Source of the DNA: Candidatus Litorirhabdus singularis
Lineage (GTDB): Bacteria > Pseudomonadota > Gammaproteobacteria > Pseudomonadales > Halieaceae
Direction: 5' to 3'
DNA length: 64,000 bases
Assembly (NCBI RefSeq): GCF_026262625.1
Contig: NZ_SHNN01000002.1
Span: 868,001-932,000, forward strand
This document shows, piece by piece, positions 20,853-30,709 of this stretch; position 1 is the first letter of the stretch, and the number at the start of each line of letters is the position of its first letter. The translations under genes were made by a program, and so were the position numbers. A model generated the notes under the pieces. It ran no database searches and was not told where the DNA came from. It saw nothing but the letters and a program-made list of their open reading frames with translations.

Positions 20853-20927
20853 AACAGACTGGTCGAAGGCTTAAAAAAGGATGGGTATATTAACAGATAC
20901 TACTGATGTCGGCAGCGTTTGGCTCAA

Positions 20928-21803
20928 CTATTGACCAGCTATAAACCACGGGCCCGGGGCCAGCACTGGCAAACCAAAGCGTTCAGGGTAATTTACGCCA
21001 ACCAGATACAAACCATTGGGGGGAGCGGTCTCCGGCGCCTGAGTACGATCTCGCAACAACAATAACTGCGCCAACTCAGTCGCACTCATCCGGCCACGGC
21101 CGACCAGAATCAAAGCCCCGACAATATTCCGCACCATATGATGTAAAAATGCGTTGGCCTGAATATCAACAATGACCAAATCACCCAACCGCTGTACACG
21201 GATAAAATCGATATGTCGCATTGGCGTCGATGACTGACAGGAAGCGGCACGAAACGAACTGAAATCACACTCACCCAATAATTCCTGAGCAGCCACATCC
21301 ATAAGCTCCGCCTGCAATGGGTAACGCACACGGGTTAATTGAGCGGGAGAAAGCGCGGAGCGAACCTGCGTGTTTAAAATACAATAGCGATAACGCCTGG
21401 AGGTAGCACTAAACCGGGCGTGGAAATCATCCTCTACCGCCTGCGCCGAGCGCACTGCCACAGAATCGGGCAAATTGGCATTGACGCCCATTACCCAGGC
21501 CTTGGCGCTCCGTGACGCCGGTGACTCAAAATGAACGACTTGAGCGGTGGCGTGAACACCAGTATCGGTGCGCCCGGCACAGGCTACCCGAATCGGGGCT
21601 GCTGCTATCGACCCCAGGGCCGCTTCCAGCACCTCCTGAACAGTAGACACGCCGGACTGCTGCAGCTGCCAGCCACAATAATGGCTGCCATCATACTCCA
21701 CGGTCAACGCTACACGTCGACCAGCGGCAATATCCTCGTTGGAGAGTGGACTAAACAGTGGAGTAATGGACGTAGTAGAGGATGGAGCAGATCGTCTATT
21801 CAA
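20928..21803 (-). CDS. truA: tRNA pseudouridine(38-40) synthase
   Basis: 291 residues. Converts U38-U40 in the anticodon arm to pseudouridine. The catalytic Asp is in AGRTDTGVHATAQVVHF, near residue 90. The first ~25 residues (MNRRSAPSSTTSITPLF...) precede the usual VALTVEYDGSHYCGWQ start and overlap the end of fimV by 8 bases; an internal start is possible but none is obviously better. The fimV-truA-trpF order is conserved in pseudomonads. Confidence 0.93.
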   Translation of the reverse strand: MNRRSAPSSTTSITPLFSPLSNEDIAAGRRVALTVEYDGSHYCGWQLQQSGVSTVQEVLEAALGSIAAAPIRVACAGRTDTGVHATAQVVHFESPASRSAKAWVMGVNANLPDSVAVRSAQAVEDDFHARFSATSRRYRYCILNTQVRSALSPAQLTRVRYPLQAELMDVAAQELLGECDFSSFRAASCQSSTPMRHIDFIRVQRLGDLVIVDIQANAFLHHMVRNIVGALILVGRGRMSATELAQLLLLRDRTQAPETAPPNGLYLVGVNYPERFGLPVLAPGPWFIAGQ

Positions 21804-24387
21804 TGCTCGCTAACAGAGCACGCGCTTCCTGCTGCTGATCCGCATCGCCATCGACAACAACTTCGTTGAGGATATCCCGCGCACCATCCGCATCACCCAT
21901 ATCAATATAGGCCCGGGCCAGATCCATACGGGTGGCCATTTCTTCACCTTCCGCTGAAAAGCCAAGACCCTCATCGGCGGTATACTCAGGCACGCTATCA
22001 CCAGCATCGGCCTCTTCTATCTCCAAAGCGCCAAATTCGGTCATCAGGTCATCATCGTCGATGCCAATATCCAGTTCGTCGTCATCGCTCATCAGATCCA
22101 CAGCAGAGGACTCAACATCCCCGTCGCCGTCTAACTGCTGGGCGGCAGCTAGTAAATCAAGCTCATCGCCTGAAGTCTCTTCACGTTCCGGCGCAGCACC
22201 TGACCCAGCTTCCTTGAGCCCGGCCGCCATAGTGGCCAGATCAAAATCGTCACCTTCGCCTGCGGCAGCAGGGGTCTCAACGGGTGCATCAAGCTCTATC
22301 TCATCATCACCAAAATCGAGATTATTGCTTTCTGCGAACGTGTCATCGTCGAGATCAAGGTCTTCAAAATCCAGCCCGTCATCCAGATCCAGGTTCAGGC
22401 TGTCATCTGTATCAGCGTTGCTGTCAGCAGCGCTGAAGTCTATATCAAGGTCTTCACTATTGTCTTCAAAGGGGCTTTCAGCCGCTGCCACAGGCTCACT
22501 CACCTTGGCATCCGGCAACCCACTCAGCCAACTATCGCCACCGTCGACTGCTTCTAGCAGGTCACGGGCACGTTGCAATGCAGCCGTATCACCCATCGCT
22601 TCGAGATCAGAGTACTGCTGCTGATACGCCTCGCGATCTACCATTTCAACTGACGCTTCCATCAACTTCAGGCGATATTCAATATTGCCAGGGTCCGCAG
22701 TAATAGCATTCTTGAGCAGCTCAACGGCCTGCGGGTAACGACCATAAGCAATATAGATATCGGCTTCTGCCAGCGCATCACCCGATTCAAACTGGGCCGC
22801 ATAAGCTCCGTCATCGCCGCCGCCAAAGGCGCCACCGCGCTGACCCGATTCCTTAGCGCTCTCTTCCGCCAAATCATCAACAATCAGGCCATCATCGCCC
22901 AACTCCACATTGGCAAACTCATCGTCATCATCAGCCTTACGTGTTTTTGCACCGCCGCCGCTGACGCGATTCTTCACGTTATAGGCAATACCGAACAATA
23001 AGATGACTAAAGCGATTCCTGCATACAGCAGGTTGTTCATAATCCAGCCCAACACACCACCGTCGTCAGACTGAGCAGCGCTGCTACTAGCAGTACTTGA
23101 ACTGGCTGCAACTGGCGCGCTAGCTTGCGTATCAGTGTCACTGGCCTCTGCGCCCGTCATACCGGTTTCTGAGCCAGCCTCTGTAGCCGCCACGGCAGCT
23201 TCTGCCATGGCCGATTCTGCATCACTTGCAGTAGTACTATCAGTACTATCGACCACGCCTTCAAGCTCGGTCAGCTCATCAATAGGGGCCTGCCGCTGCT
23301 CTGCCAAGCGGGTCTGCAGAGCAGCAATCTGATCATCTTTCAATGTGACCAGAGATTGCAATGTTTGTAACTGCTGTTGCATGGAAGCTATTTGATTGCG
23401 GATATCGGCGTTATCCCGCGAAGCGCGGTCAGCATCTTCCATTCGCGCACTAACACCCCCAGCCGATGAACTCGCGGTAGAACCATCACCTACATCGATC
23501 TGCAGACGACCCTGCTCATCCGGTTCACTGGTCCAGCCGGATCGCTCTGCGGCTGCCTGCTCCCCGCGTGAGGCGCGGTTCTCGAGCCAGCTTTGCTCCT
23601 GCTGAGTTATAGCCGCGGTTACTTCTTCCGGAGCCCGCTCGGAAATTTGATCACGTTCCGGCAGCACCAGTACGTAACCAGCTTTCAATTGGTTAATGTT
23701 ATTGCCGATAAAAGCATTCGGATTGAGGCGCTGGATATCCAACATTGTGTCTTGTACGGAAGCGCCATTTGGGCGCGCTCGGCTGGCGATAGCCCAAAGC
23801 GTTTCATTGCGTTTAACCAAATACTCGGCACCAGACTGCGGCATATCACCAGCGTCCGACCCGTAGTCAGGTTGAGCTGATGACTCGCGCGGTTCCGGCT
23901 CGGGTTCAACCACTTCGTCAACCCCACCATCAACTCCTGAGCGCACGCCTGAAGTTCGCTTGGCAACCAGCATATCGCTGCCTTCACCAGACAAAACCGG
24001 GAGATCCAGAAGCACGGTGTACTCGCGCAATAGACGGCCGTTGGGCCAGCGCGCTTCAACCAAAAAATCCAGAAAGGGTTCTCGTACAGGGTCACGCGAG
24101 GTAATGACCAGACGCCCTTCATCACGGCCATCCAACTTAATTTCAAATTTGAGACCGGTGAGAAAGTAGGCGCGTTCAACGCCGGCGCGCTCGAAGTCTT
24201 CGCTGGCGGCAAGGCGTATTCTGACCTGACCTTCATCAAGGCCACCGATTTCAAGCAAGTCGACTTCCGCTCGCAGCGGTTCGTTCAGGTAGGATTGCAG
24301 CGTCAGTTCACCCAGGCCCAGCGCCGATGCGGTTGCCGGTGACAGACTCAATAGGCCTGCCAGCCACAAATTTCCCTTACGCCCCAT
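21796..24387 (-). CDS. fimV: FimV-like pilus/polar assembly protein
   Basis: 863 residues. A signal peptide (about 1-22, ending TASA) is followed by the FimV N-terminal domain (LGELTLQSYLNEPLRAEVDL), a LysM peptidoglycan-binding motif (YLVKRNETLWAIASRA, ~185-240), a coiled-coil region (~325-365), one membrane helix (NNLLYAGIALVILLFGIAY, ~450-470) and a very acidic cytoplasmic part rich in Asp, ending in the TPR-like FimV C-terminal domain (MDLARAYIDMGDADGARDIL). In P. aeruginosa FimV localises polar proteins and supports type IV pilus secretin assembly. Composition of the acidic region is unusual but normal for FimV. Confidence 0.9.
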   Translation of the reverse strand: MGRKGNLWLAGLLSLSPATASALGLGELTLQSYLNEPLRAEVDLLEIGGLDEGQVRIRLAASEDFERAGVERAYFLTGLKFEIKLDGRDEGRLVITSRDPVREPFLDFLVEARWPNGRLLREYTVLLDLPVLSGEGSDMLVAKRTSGVRSGVDGGVDEVVEPEPEPRESSAQPDYGSDAGDMPQSGAEYLVKRNETLWAIASRARPNGASVQDTMLDIQRLNPNAFIGNNINQLKAGYVLVLPERDQISERAPEEVTAAITQQEQSWLENRASRGEQAAAERSGWTSEPDEQGRLQIDVGDGSTASSSAGGVSARMEDADRASRDNADIRNQIASMQQQLQTLQSLVTLKDDQIAALQTRLAEQRQAPIDELTELEGVVDSTDSTTASDAESAMAEAAVAATEAGSETGMTGAEASDTDTQASAPVAASSSTASSSAAQSDDGGVLGWIMNNLLYAGIALVILLFGIAYNVKNRVSGGGAKTRKADDDDEFANVELGDDGLIVDDLAEESAKESGQRGGAFGGGDDGAYAAQFESGDALAEADIYIAYGRYPQAVELLKNAITADPGNIEYRLKLMEASVEMVDREAYQQQYSDLEAMGDTAALQRARDLLEAVDGGDSWLSGLPDAKVSEPVAAAESPFEDNSEDLDIDFSAADSNADTDDSLNLDLDDGLDFEDLDLDDDTFAESNNLDFGDDEIELDAPVETPAAAGEGDDFDLATMAAGLKEAGSGAAPEREETSGDELDLLAAAQQLDGDGDVESSAVDLMSDDDELDIGIDDDDLMTEFGALEIEEADAGDSVPEYTADEGLGFSAEGEEMATRMDLARAYIDMGDADGARDILNEVVVDGDADQQQEARALLASIE

Positions 24388-24398
24388 AAAACTGCCTT

Positions 24399-24404
24399 AT
24401 TATA
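24399..24404 (-). promoter_or_regulatory. Probable -10 element of fimV
   Basis: On the minus strand, TATAAT lies 11 bases upstream of the fimV ATG, followed by AAGG as a possible ribosome site. The leader would be very short and there is no good -35, so support is modest. Confidence 0.3.
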
Positions 24405-24522
24405 CTCATGCCCTGCGTTCCCACTCCCTTAGCAAATGCGGCCTCGAGCCGGCTCACTACTGCGTGGACTCTGCAAAGAAAAGACCTAGGTATTTCCTTT
24501 AACTAGTCTACGTAAGTATCTT

Positions 24523-25545
24523 TTATAAATACTCTTTTAGCAAGCACTCAGCTATCTGGATGCTGTTAAGTGCGGCACCTTTACGGACATTATCGGAAAC
24601 AACCCACAGGTCAATACCCCTAGGGTGGGAAATATCCTCACGAATTCTGCCAACAAATACCGGATCTTCGCCTGTAGACTCCTCTACCGCGGTTGGATAG
24701 CCGCCATCGCAGCGCTCATCCACCACCTCGACCCCGGCCGCAGATTGCAGCAATTCACGCACCTCAGCGGCGCTAATTTTGTCGCGCGTTTCAATGTGCA
24801 CGGCTTCTGAATGCCCATAAAACACCGGCACACGGACACAGGTTGGGTTTACCTGAATACGGGGATCAGCGAATATTTTCTGGGTTTCCCAGACCATCTT
24901 CATTTCTTCCCGGGTATAACCATTATCTTGAAACACATCAATGTGTGGCAGCACGTTAAAGGCAATCTGACGCGGGTATACTTCTTTTTCTACCGAGCGC
25001 CCGTTAAGAAGTGCCGCGGTCTGCCCTGCCAACTCGGCAATCGCCTCTTTACCGGTGCCCGAGACTGCTTGATAAGTCGCTACATTAATACGCTCAATAC
25101 CCACCGCGTCGTAGATCGGCTTCAAGGCAACTACCATCTGGATGGTGGAGCAATTCGGGTTGGCAATAATGTTGTGCTTGGCGTATCCGGCCAGCGCCTC
25201 CGGGTTTACCTCAGGCACTACCAGCGGGATATCTTCCTGCTGCCGGAAATGTGAAGTGTTATCGATCACCACACAGCCGGCAGCACCGGCGCGCGGCGCA
25301 AACTCCTCGGAAATGCTGCCACCGGCGGAAAACAGTCCAATCTGCGCCTGGCTGAAGTCAAATTCGGCCAGATCACCGATAATATAGTTACGCCCCTTGA
25401 AGCTGACCGACTTGCCCGCTGAACGAGCACTCGCCAAGGGGTAAAAATTACGCACCGGAAAATCGCGCTGTTCCAGAATCGAGATCATGGTCTCACCCAC
25501 GGCACCGGTTGCGCCAACCACGGCTACATCTACTTGCTTACTCAT
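24523..25545 (-). CDS. asd: Aspartate-semialdehyde dehydrogenase
   Basis: 340 residues. NADPH-dependent reduction of aspartyl phosphate, feeding Lys, Thr, Met and diaminopimelate synthesis. The N-terminal [10 protein letters not shown] is the NADP loop; the active-site Cys is in NPNCSTIQ, followed by [11 protein letters not shown], and the catalytic His region [12 protein letters not shown]. The length and the NPNCST motif point to the shorter, Bacillus-type enzyme; because the Cys is present it should be catalytic rather than an inactive Usg-type paralogue. Overlaps leuB by 8 bases. Confidence 0.93.
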   Translation of the reverse strand: MSKQVDVAVVGATGAVGETMISILEQRDFPVRNFYPLASARSAGKSVSFKGRNYIIGDLAEFDFSQAQIGLFSAGGSISEEFAPRAGAAGCVVIDNTSHFRQQEDIPLVVPEVNPEALAGYAKHNIIANPNCSTIQMVVALKPIYDAVGIERINVATYQAVSGTGKEAIAELAGQTAALLNGRSVEKEVYPRQIAFNVLPHIDVFQDNGYTREEMKMVWETQKIFADPRIQVNPTCVRVPVFYGHSEAVHIETRDKISAAEVRELLQSAAGVEVVDERCDGGYPTAVEESTGEDPVFVGRIREDISHPRGIDLWVVSDNVRKGAALNSIQIAECLLKEYL

Positions 25546-26629
25546 TAACAGTTACTCCCAGTTGCGCCAGCACTGCAGCACCCATGGCCCGGGTATCCAC
25601 CAATTGCTGGCCGTCGGTAAATATGTCAGGGGTACGTAAACCTGCATCCAGTACGCTGCTAACAGCAGCTTCAATGGCCTCTGCGGCAGCCGGGCAATCC
25701 AGCGTGTGACGCAACATCATTGCCACCGACAAAATGGTAGCCAGTGGGTTGGCCTTGCCCTGACCAGCAATATCGGGCGCCGACCCATGACATGGCTCGT
25801 ACATACCCCTGCCCTGTTGATTCAATGAAGCGGACGGCAACATACCAATAGACCCGGTCAGCATTGCCGCCGCATCTGACAAAATGTCGCCAAACATATT
25901 CCCTGTCACCAGGACATCGAACTGCTTGGGTGCGCGCACCAGTTGCATAGCCGCGTTATCCACATACATGTGAGACAACTCAACATCGGGATATTCCGGA
26001 GCCAAGCGGTCCATCACCTCACGCCACAGGATCGTCACCTCCAGCACATTGGATTTGTCGACCGAGCAGAGTCGTCCGTCACGCTTGCGCGCAGACTCAA
26101 ACGCCAGACGGCCAATACGCTCTATCTCCGACTCCCGGTAGATATAGGTGTTGTAACCCTCGCGCTCGCCGTTTTCCAGGGTGCGAATGCCACGTGGCTC
26201 GCCGAAGTAGATACCACCGGTCAGTTCCCTGACGATAAGAATATCCAGTCCAGATACCACTTCCGGCTTCAAACTGGAGGCGGCAGCCAACTGCGGGTAC
26301 AGCAATGCTGGGCGCAAATTACCAAACAGCTCCAGCTTCGAACGAATCCCTAATAGGCCTTTTTCCGGTCGCAGAGCCCGGTCCACAGTATCCCACTTGG
26401 GGCCGCCTACCGCGCCCAACAAAATGGCATCGGCCTCGCGGGCACGGGCCAGTGTGTCTTCAGGCAGGGGCACACCATGAACATCCAGCGCAGCACCTCC
26501 CAGCAGACCATCTTCGAGTTCAATCGGCAATTGATACAGTTCAATCACCCGCTCCAGCACCAGACGCGCTTCGGCCACAATCTCAGGGCCAATATAATCG
26601 CCCGGTAATATCAGTACTTTCTGGCTCAC
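25538..26629 (-). CDS. leuB: 3-isopropylmalate dehydrogenase
   Basis: 363 residues, NAD-dependent oxidative decarboxylation in leucine synthesis. Family blocks are [14 protein letters not shown] at the N-terminus, GAVGGPKWD, the arginine-bearing [21 protein letters not shown] and the adenine-site [12 protein letters not shown]. It follows leuD by 9 bases and overlaps asd, so leuCDB and asd form one transcript. Confidence 0.96.
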   Translation of the reverse strand: MSQKVLILPGDYIGPEIVAEARLVLERVIELYQLPIELEDGLLGGAALDVHGVPLPEDTLARAREADAILLGAVGGPKWDTVDRALRPEKGLLGIRSKLELFGNLRPALLYPQLAAASSLKPEVVSGLDILIVRELTGGIYFGEPRGIRTLENGEREGYNTYIYRESEIERIGRLAFESARKRDGRLCSVDKSNVLEVTILWREVMDRLAPEYPDVELSHMYVDNAAMQLVRAPKQFDVLVTGNMFGDILSDAAAMLTGSIGMLPSASLNQQGRGMYEPCHGSAPDIAGQGKANPLATILSVAMMLRHTLDCPAAAEAIEAAVSSVLDAGLRTPDIFTDGQQLVDTRAMGAAVLAQLGVTVNE

Positions 26630-26638
26630 AAACAGCTC

Positions 26639-27301
26639 CTATTGAATAACATCAAACAGCCATGGTGACTGCTGGCGCCACCCGGTCTCGTAGGTACGGA
26701 TCGCATCTGCCTGCTCCAGCGTCAGACCAATCTCATCCAAACCGTGCAACAAGCAGTGCTTGCGAAACGCATCCACCTCAAACGCCATTTCATCGCCAGC
26801 GCTGGTAATCACCACTTGCCGCTCCAGATCTATGGTCAGTTGATAACCTTCGTTGGCATACATCTGCTGAAACAGTTGCTCAACGATGGCGGCATCCAGG
26901 ACTATCGGCAGCAGACCATTCTTAAAGCAATTATTGTAGAAAATGTCCGCATAGCTGGGCGCAATAACGCAACGAAAGCCATAATCATCCAACGCCCAGG
27001 GCGCGTGCTCACGACTGGAACCACAACCAAAGTTATCCCGCGCCAGCAACACAGACGCGCCCTGATAGCGCGCTGCATTCAGTGGAAAATCAGGATTTAG
27101 CGGCCGCTGACTATTGTCACGTCCGGGCTGCCCCTCATCCAGGTAGCGCTGCTCGTCAAACAAATTAGGGCCAAAGCCACTACGCTTGATCGATTTCAGG
27201 AATTGCTTGGGTATGATCATGTCAGTATCGACGTTGGCACGGTCCATCGGCGCCACCAAACCGGTTTCTACAGTGAATGCCCTCACGACTTCATCTCCCA
27301 T
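26639..27301 (-). CDS. leuD: 3-isopropylmalate dehydratase small subunit
   Basis: 220 residues. The small swivel subunit of isopropylmalate isomerase, with [17 protein letters not shown] near the N-terminus and the substrate loop [16 protein letters not shown]. Its start overlaps the leuC stop by 19 bases, which suggests coupled translation to keep the two subunits at equal level. Confidence 0.96.
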   Translation of the reverse strand: MGDEVVRAFTVETGLVAPMDRANVDTDMIIPKQFLKSIKRSGFGPNLFDEQRYLDEGQPGRDNSQRPLNPDFPLNAARYQGASVLLARDNFGCGSSREHAPWALDDYGFRCVIAPSYADIFYNNCFKNGLLPIVLDAAIVEQLFQQMYANEGYQLTIDLERQVVITSAGDEMAFEVDAFRKHCLLHGLDEIGLTLEQADAIRTYETGWRQQSPWLFDVIQ

Positions 27302-28710
27302 TCGCGTACATCAACAAAATGTCCGGCAATCGCCGCTGCCGCAGCCATCGCCGGACTCACCAGGTGAGTGCGCCCGCCGAAACCCTGACGCCCTTCAAAA
27401 TTTCTGTTGGAGGTTGACGCACAGTGCTCGCCGGGCTCCAATTTATCGGCGTTCATGGCCAGACACATAGAGCAACCCGGCTCACGCCACTCCAGTCCGG
27501 CTTCAATAAATATTTTATCCAGACCCTCGGCTTCCGCCTGCTCCTTAACAATGCCCGAACCTGGCACTACCAGCGCCTGATTGATGCCAGCATCGACTTT
27601 ATAGCCCTTAACCACTGCCGCAGCAGCGCGTAAATCCTCGATACGCGAATTGGTGCAGGAGCCAATAAAAACTTTCTGAGGACGGATATCGGTAATTGCC
27701 ATGCCCCCCTGCAAACCCATGTACTTCAGCGCGCGCTCTACGGCATCCCGCTGGCCGGCATCGCTAATGGCAGCCGGGTCAGGCACAGTGCCGTCCACCG
27801 GCAATACCATTTCCGGGGACGTACCCCAAGTCACCTGGGGGAAGATATCCTCACCCCGCAACTCAATTACCGCATCAAAGTGGGCGTCGCTATCACTGTG
27901 CAGTTCGCGCCACGCCGACTCAGCTAATTCCCACTGCTCGCCCGTCGGTGCATAGGGACGTCCGCGCACATAATCTATAGTGCTCTGATCAACCGCGACC
28001 ATACCGACACGAGCACCCGCTTCAATGGCCATATTGCAGACCGTCATGCGGCCTTCCATCGACAGCCCGCGAATCACTTCGCCGCCAAACTCGATGGCGA
28101 AGCCATTACCGCCGGCGGTGCCTATATGGCCGATGACCGCTAACACAACATCTTTCGCGGTAACGCCAGGTAATAAAGTGCCGTCAACGCGCACCAGCAT
28201 ATTCTTCATCTTTTGCTGAATCAGGCACTGCGTGGCAAGTACGTGTTCAACCTCAGAGGTGCCAATGCCGTGTGCCAAGGCACCCAGGGCACCGTGGGTT
28301 GCGGTGTGTGAATCTCCGCAAACGACCGTCATGCCAGGCAAAGTCGCACCCAATTCCGGCCCGATCACATGCACAATACCCTGACGGCGATCATTGATTT
28401 CGAACTCAACAATATCGAAGGCCTTGCAGTTGTCATCCAGAGTCTGCACCTGTATTTGCGACACTGGATCCTGAATAGCTGCCACGCCACCGCTACGCTC
28501 AGCATAATCAGTGGGAACGTTATGGTCCGGTGTGGCCAGATTGGCGTCCAGACGCCACGGTTGACGGCCAGCCATACGCAAGCCCTCGAAAGCCTGCGGC
28601 GATGTCACCTCATGCAATAGATGCCGGTCGATATAAATCAGCGCACTGCCGTCATCACGCTGTTGCACCAGGTGAGAATCCCAGAGTTTGTCGTATAAGG
28701 TCTTGGCCAT
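27283..28710 (-). CDS. leuC: 3-isopropylmalate dehydratase large subunit
   Basis: 475 residues from [11 protein letters not shown]; the ATG at 28710 is supported by GGAG 6 bases upstream and matches the family start. An aconitase-type [4Fe-4S] enzyme: cluster Cys lie in [12 protein letters not shown] and [10 protein letters not shown]. Substrate pocket motif is [12 protein letters not shown]. First gene of leuCDB-asd and divergent from a LysR-type regulator across 155 bases that hold a recognisable promoter. Confidence 0.97.
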   Translation of the reverse strand: MAKTLYDKLWDSHLVQQRDDGSALIYIDRHLLHEVTSPQAFEGLRMAGRQPWRLDANLATPDHNVPTDYAERSGGVAAIQDPVSQIQVQTLDDNCKAFDIVEFEINDRRQGIVHVIGPELGATLPGMTVVCGDSHTATHGALGALAHGIGTSEVEHVLATQCLIQQKMKNMLVRVDGTLLPGVTAKDVVLAVIGHIGTAGGNGFAIEFGGEVIRGLSMEGRMTVCNMAIEAGARVGMVAVDQSTIDYVRGRPYAPTGEQWELAESAWRELHSDSDAHFDAVIELRGEDIFPQVTWGTSPEMVLPVDGTVPDPAAISDAGQRDAVERALKYMGLQGGMAITDIRPQKVFIGSCTNSRIEDLRAAAAVVKGYKVDAGINQALVVPGSGIVKEQAEAEGLDKIFIEAGLEWREPGCSMCLAMNADKLEPGEHCASTSNRNFEGRQGFGGRTHLVSPAMAAAAAIAGHFVDVREWEMKS

Positions 28711-28771
28711 GTTCGCTCCACTTGCCGCCATTATTCATGGCGAGTCTGCTATATTCACTGAAAACGGGGAG

Positions 28772-28800
28772 ATTCTAGCGCCCAGCAATTGATAAGACAA
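28772..28800 (-). promoter_or_regulatory. sigma70-like promoter of leuCDB
   Basis: On the minus strand the -35 TTGTCT (28800-28795) and -10 TAGAAT (28777-28772) are separated by exactly 17 bases. Transcription would start near 28765, giving a ~55-base leader before leuC. No leader peptide rich in leucine codons was recognised, so attenuation is not evident. Confidence 0.65.
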
Positions 28801-28822
28801 ATTCATATTTTTTATCTATCGA

Positions 28823-28837
28823 ATTCCCTCTAGGAAT
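28823..28837. promoter_or_regulatory. Candidate LysR-type regulator binding site upstream of leuC
   Basis: The dyad ATTCC-CTCTA-GGAAT contains a T-N11-A core and is centred about 65 bases upstream of the predicted leuC start of transcription, the classic recognition-site position for LysR-type activators. It is also just upstream of the divergent lysR-type gene, permitting autoregulation. Confidence 0.5.
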
Positions 28838-28865
28838 ACATGGGCGATTCTCCTACACTGGATTG

Positions 28866-29726
28866 ATGGACACACAAAACCTTCAAGCATTTCTCATGGT
28901 CGCCGAACTCGGCTCGTTCTCGCGCGCGGCAGAAGCATTGTATTTGACCCAGCCAGCGGTCAGTAAAAGGGTCGCGGCACTGGAGTCCCAATTGGAATGC
29001 AGCCTGTTCGACCGTATCGGACGACGCGTATTTCTCACGGAGGCGGGACGCGCACTATTGCCTTTTGCCAACAGTATTCGAAGCAGTCTGACCCAGGCCC
29101 GTCAATCTATCCGCGATCTCTCCGGTGAAGTTGGCGGTACTTTACTGCTAGGTACCAGCCACCACATCGGCTTACATCGATTGCCACCGGTATTGCGCCG
29201 CTTTAGCAGCACCTATGGTGGCGTCAAACTCGACATTGATTTCATGGATTCCGAACAGGCCTACGAGCAAATCAGTCGCGGCAATATCGAGCTCGCACTG
29301 GTGACACTGGCCCCGGAAGCAGACCCCACCATGTTGGCAACTCCGGTTTGGTCGGACCCGCTGGATTTCATGGTCGCACAAGACCACGAACTCGGTCAGG
29401 CCAAGACAATTACTCTGGAGATGCTGAGCGCCTACCCCGTGATTCTGCCGGGGCTGAATACCTATACCGGACAGATTGCCAAGCGCCTGTTCGACGAACG
29501 CGGCCTTAAACTTAACATAGCTATGTCGACTAACTACCTTGAAACCATCGGTATGATGGCATCCATCGGCCTTGGCTGGACTGTGCTACCGCGCTCTATG
29601 CTTAGTGAGGGATTGCAGGCACTCACTATAAAGGGCATTAGTCCGCAACGTGAGCTAGGCTATATCTATCACCGCGGTCGCACTCTCTCCAATGCAGCCC
29701 AGGCCTTTATTCAGGAACTTTACTAA
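28866..29726 (+). CDS. LysR-family transcriptional regulator, probable leucine operon regulator
   Basis: 286 residues from ATG 28866 (an in-frame TTG lies one codon upstream). The N-terminal winged helix-turn-helix (FSRAAEALYLTQPAVSKRVAALE, ~17-39) has high similarity to the LysR signature; the rest is the periplasmic-binding-like effector domain. It is divergent from leuC, the same arrangement I recall in P. aeruginosa, and a T-N11-A dyad lies between them. Regulation of leuCDB is inference from position. The effector, perhaps a leucine intermediate, is unknown. Confidence 0.9.
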   Translation: MDTQNLQAFLMVAELGSFSRAAEALYLTQPAVSKRVAALESQLECSLFDRIGRRVFLTEAGRALLPFANSIRSSLTQARQSIRDLSGEVGGTLLLGTSHHIGLHRLPPVLRRFSSTYGGVKLDIDFMDSEQAYEQISRGNIELALVTLAPEADPTMLATPVWSDPLDFMVAQDHELGQAKTITLEMLSAYPVILPGLNTYTGQIAKRLFDERGLKLNIAMSTNYLETIGMMASIGLGWTVLPRSMLSEGLQALTIKGISPQRELGYIYHRGRTLSNAAQAFIQELY

Positions 29727-29735
29727 CGTCAGGAA

Positions 29736-30206
29736 TCAGTCCTTGCCATGCATTGCAGCCAGCTTATCCAGCTGCCCTTTGAAACCGTCATGGTCAGGCT
29801 GGTAAAACGAACCGCTATAGCGACACACCAATTTTTCACCACTAATAATCACACCGCTAGCAAAGCCAAAACTGCGTTTCAAGGTCACCTGCTCGCTGCG
29901 CGTTTGCAGCCAGTCTCCCTCGCGGGCGGCGTTAATAAAGTCAAAACTCAAGTTCAGTGTAGGTGCCGGGCCTATTTTCTCCCGCGCAAAATTGATGGCT
30001 GAAGCCGCACCAATGTCCGCCAGTGTCATCAGCGCGCCGCCATGACAGATACCTATCATATTGCAGTGTGACAGCTGCACATACATGCCCAAACTGACCT
30101 CACTATTGTGTTCACGTCGGTACACCGGGCGCAATACATCGGTAAAGCCCAGCCCTTCGGGCAAAGGTTTATAGCCAGCTGGCGCAGGCAGGGTCTCAGT
30201 TTCCAT
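29736..30206 (-). CDS. PaaI-family hotdog thioesterase
   Basis: 156 residues with a single hotdog fold. The catalytic-site motif GICHGGALMTLADIGAASAIN (~residues 52-72) is the PaaI/YbgC-like HGG signature. Such proteins hydrolyse acyl- or aryl-CoA thioesters; the substrate cannot be read from sequence. Fourteen bases separate it from the flavodoxin-like gene upstream, so both are probably one transcript. A second, distinct PaaI-like gene is at 62.6 kb. Confidence 0.8.
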   Translation of the reverse strand: METETLPAPAGYKPLPEGLGFTDVLRPVYRREHNSEVSLGMYVQLSHCNMIGICHGGALMTLADIGAASAINFAREKIGPAPTLNLSFDFINAAREGDWLQTRSEQVTLKRSFGFASGVIISGEKLVCRYSGSFYQPDHDGFKGQLDKLAAMHGKD

Positions 30207-30220
30207 TCGTCATCCTTAAA

Positions 30221-30679
30221 TCAAAAAATACCCAATTCCAGGCCGGCAGCAAGGGTCAGGCCTAACTCGCCGCTGCGCTGAAGATAATCTGCGTTGACTT
30301 CGCCGCGGCATATCACCGGTAAGGCGACTTCCTTCATCGGAAACCCGCGCAAAATTCTTTGCACCTGCTGCACCGCCCCACGGCCATCATTACCAGCGCT
30401 GAGCAGCAGCGCATAGGGCAAATTCAGTTGCAGTGGTTGCGCTGGGTAAAAGGTGCGGTCGAGAAAATCTTTCATCGCCCCCGACGCCGCCGCTGAATTT
30501 TCCGCCAACGCCAACAACAATCCGTCGGCCGTCGCCAGATCGCGGATACCGGCGTCAACAGCGCGCACAGTCCTGACGTTAATATCACTCCCGGCGGTCG
30601 CAGCTGCGGCTGCTTCTCGTGCCAACAGAGCCGTTGCCCCGCTTTGTGAGTGATATACAATAAGTAGCGTTTTTCCCAT
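30221..30679 (-). CDS. Flavodoxin-fold NAD(P)H-dependent reductase-like protein
   Basis: 152 residues with a flavodoxin-like fold. The phosphate-binding loop for FMN is YHSQSGATALLA (residues 9-20), and the second FMN loop region is around LALAENSAAASGAMKDFLDRT. No Fe-S or second cofactor motif. It could be a short-chain electron carrier or a small quinone reductase. Co-directional with the thioesterase and divergent from an oxidoreductase with only 30 bases between starts. Confidence 0.7.
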   Translation of the reverse strand: MGKTLLIVYHSQSGATALLAREAAAAATAGSDINVRTVRAVDAGIRDLATADGLLLALAENSAAASGAMKDFLDRTFYPAQPLQLNLPYALLLSAGNDGRGAVQQVQRILRGFPMKEVALPVICRGEVNADYLQRSGELGLTLAAGLELGIF

Positions 30680-30709
30680 CGGCTTATCATAGCAACAAGG
30701 AACCCCGAA

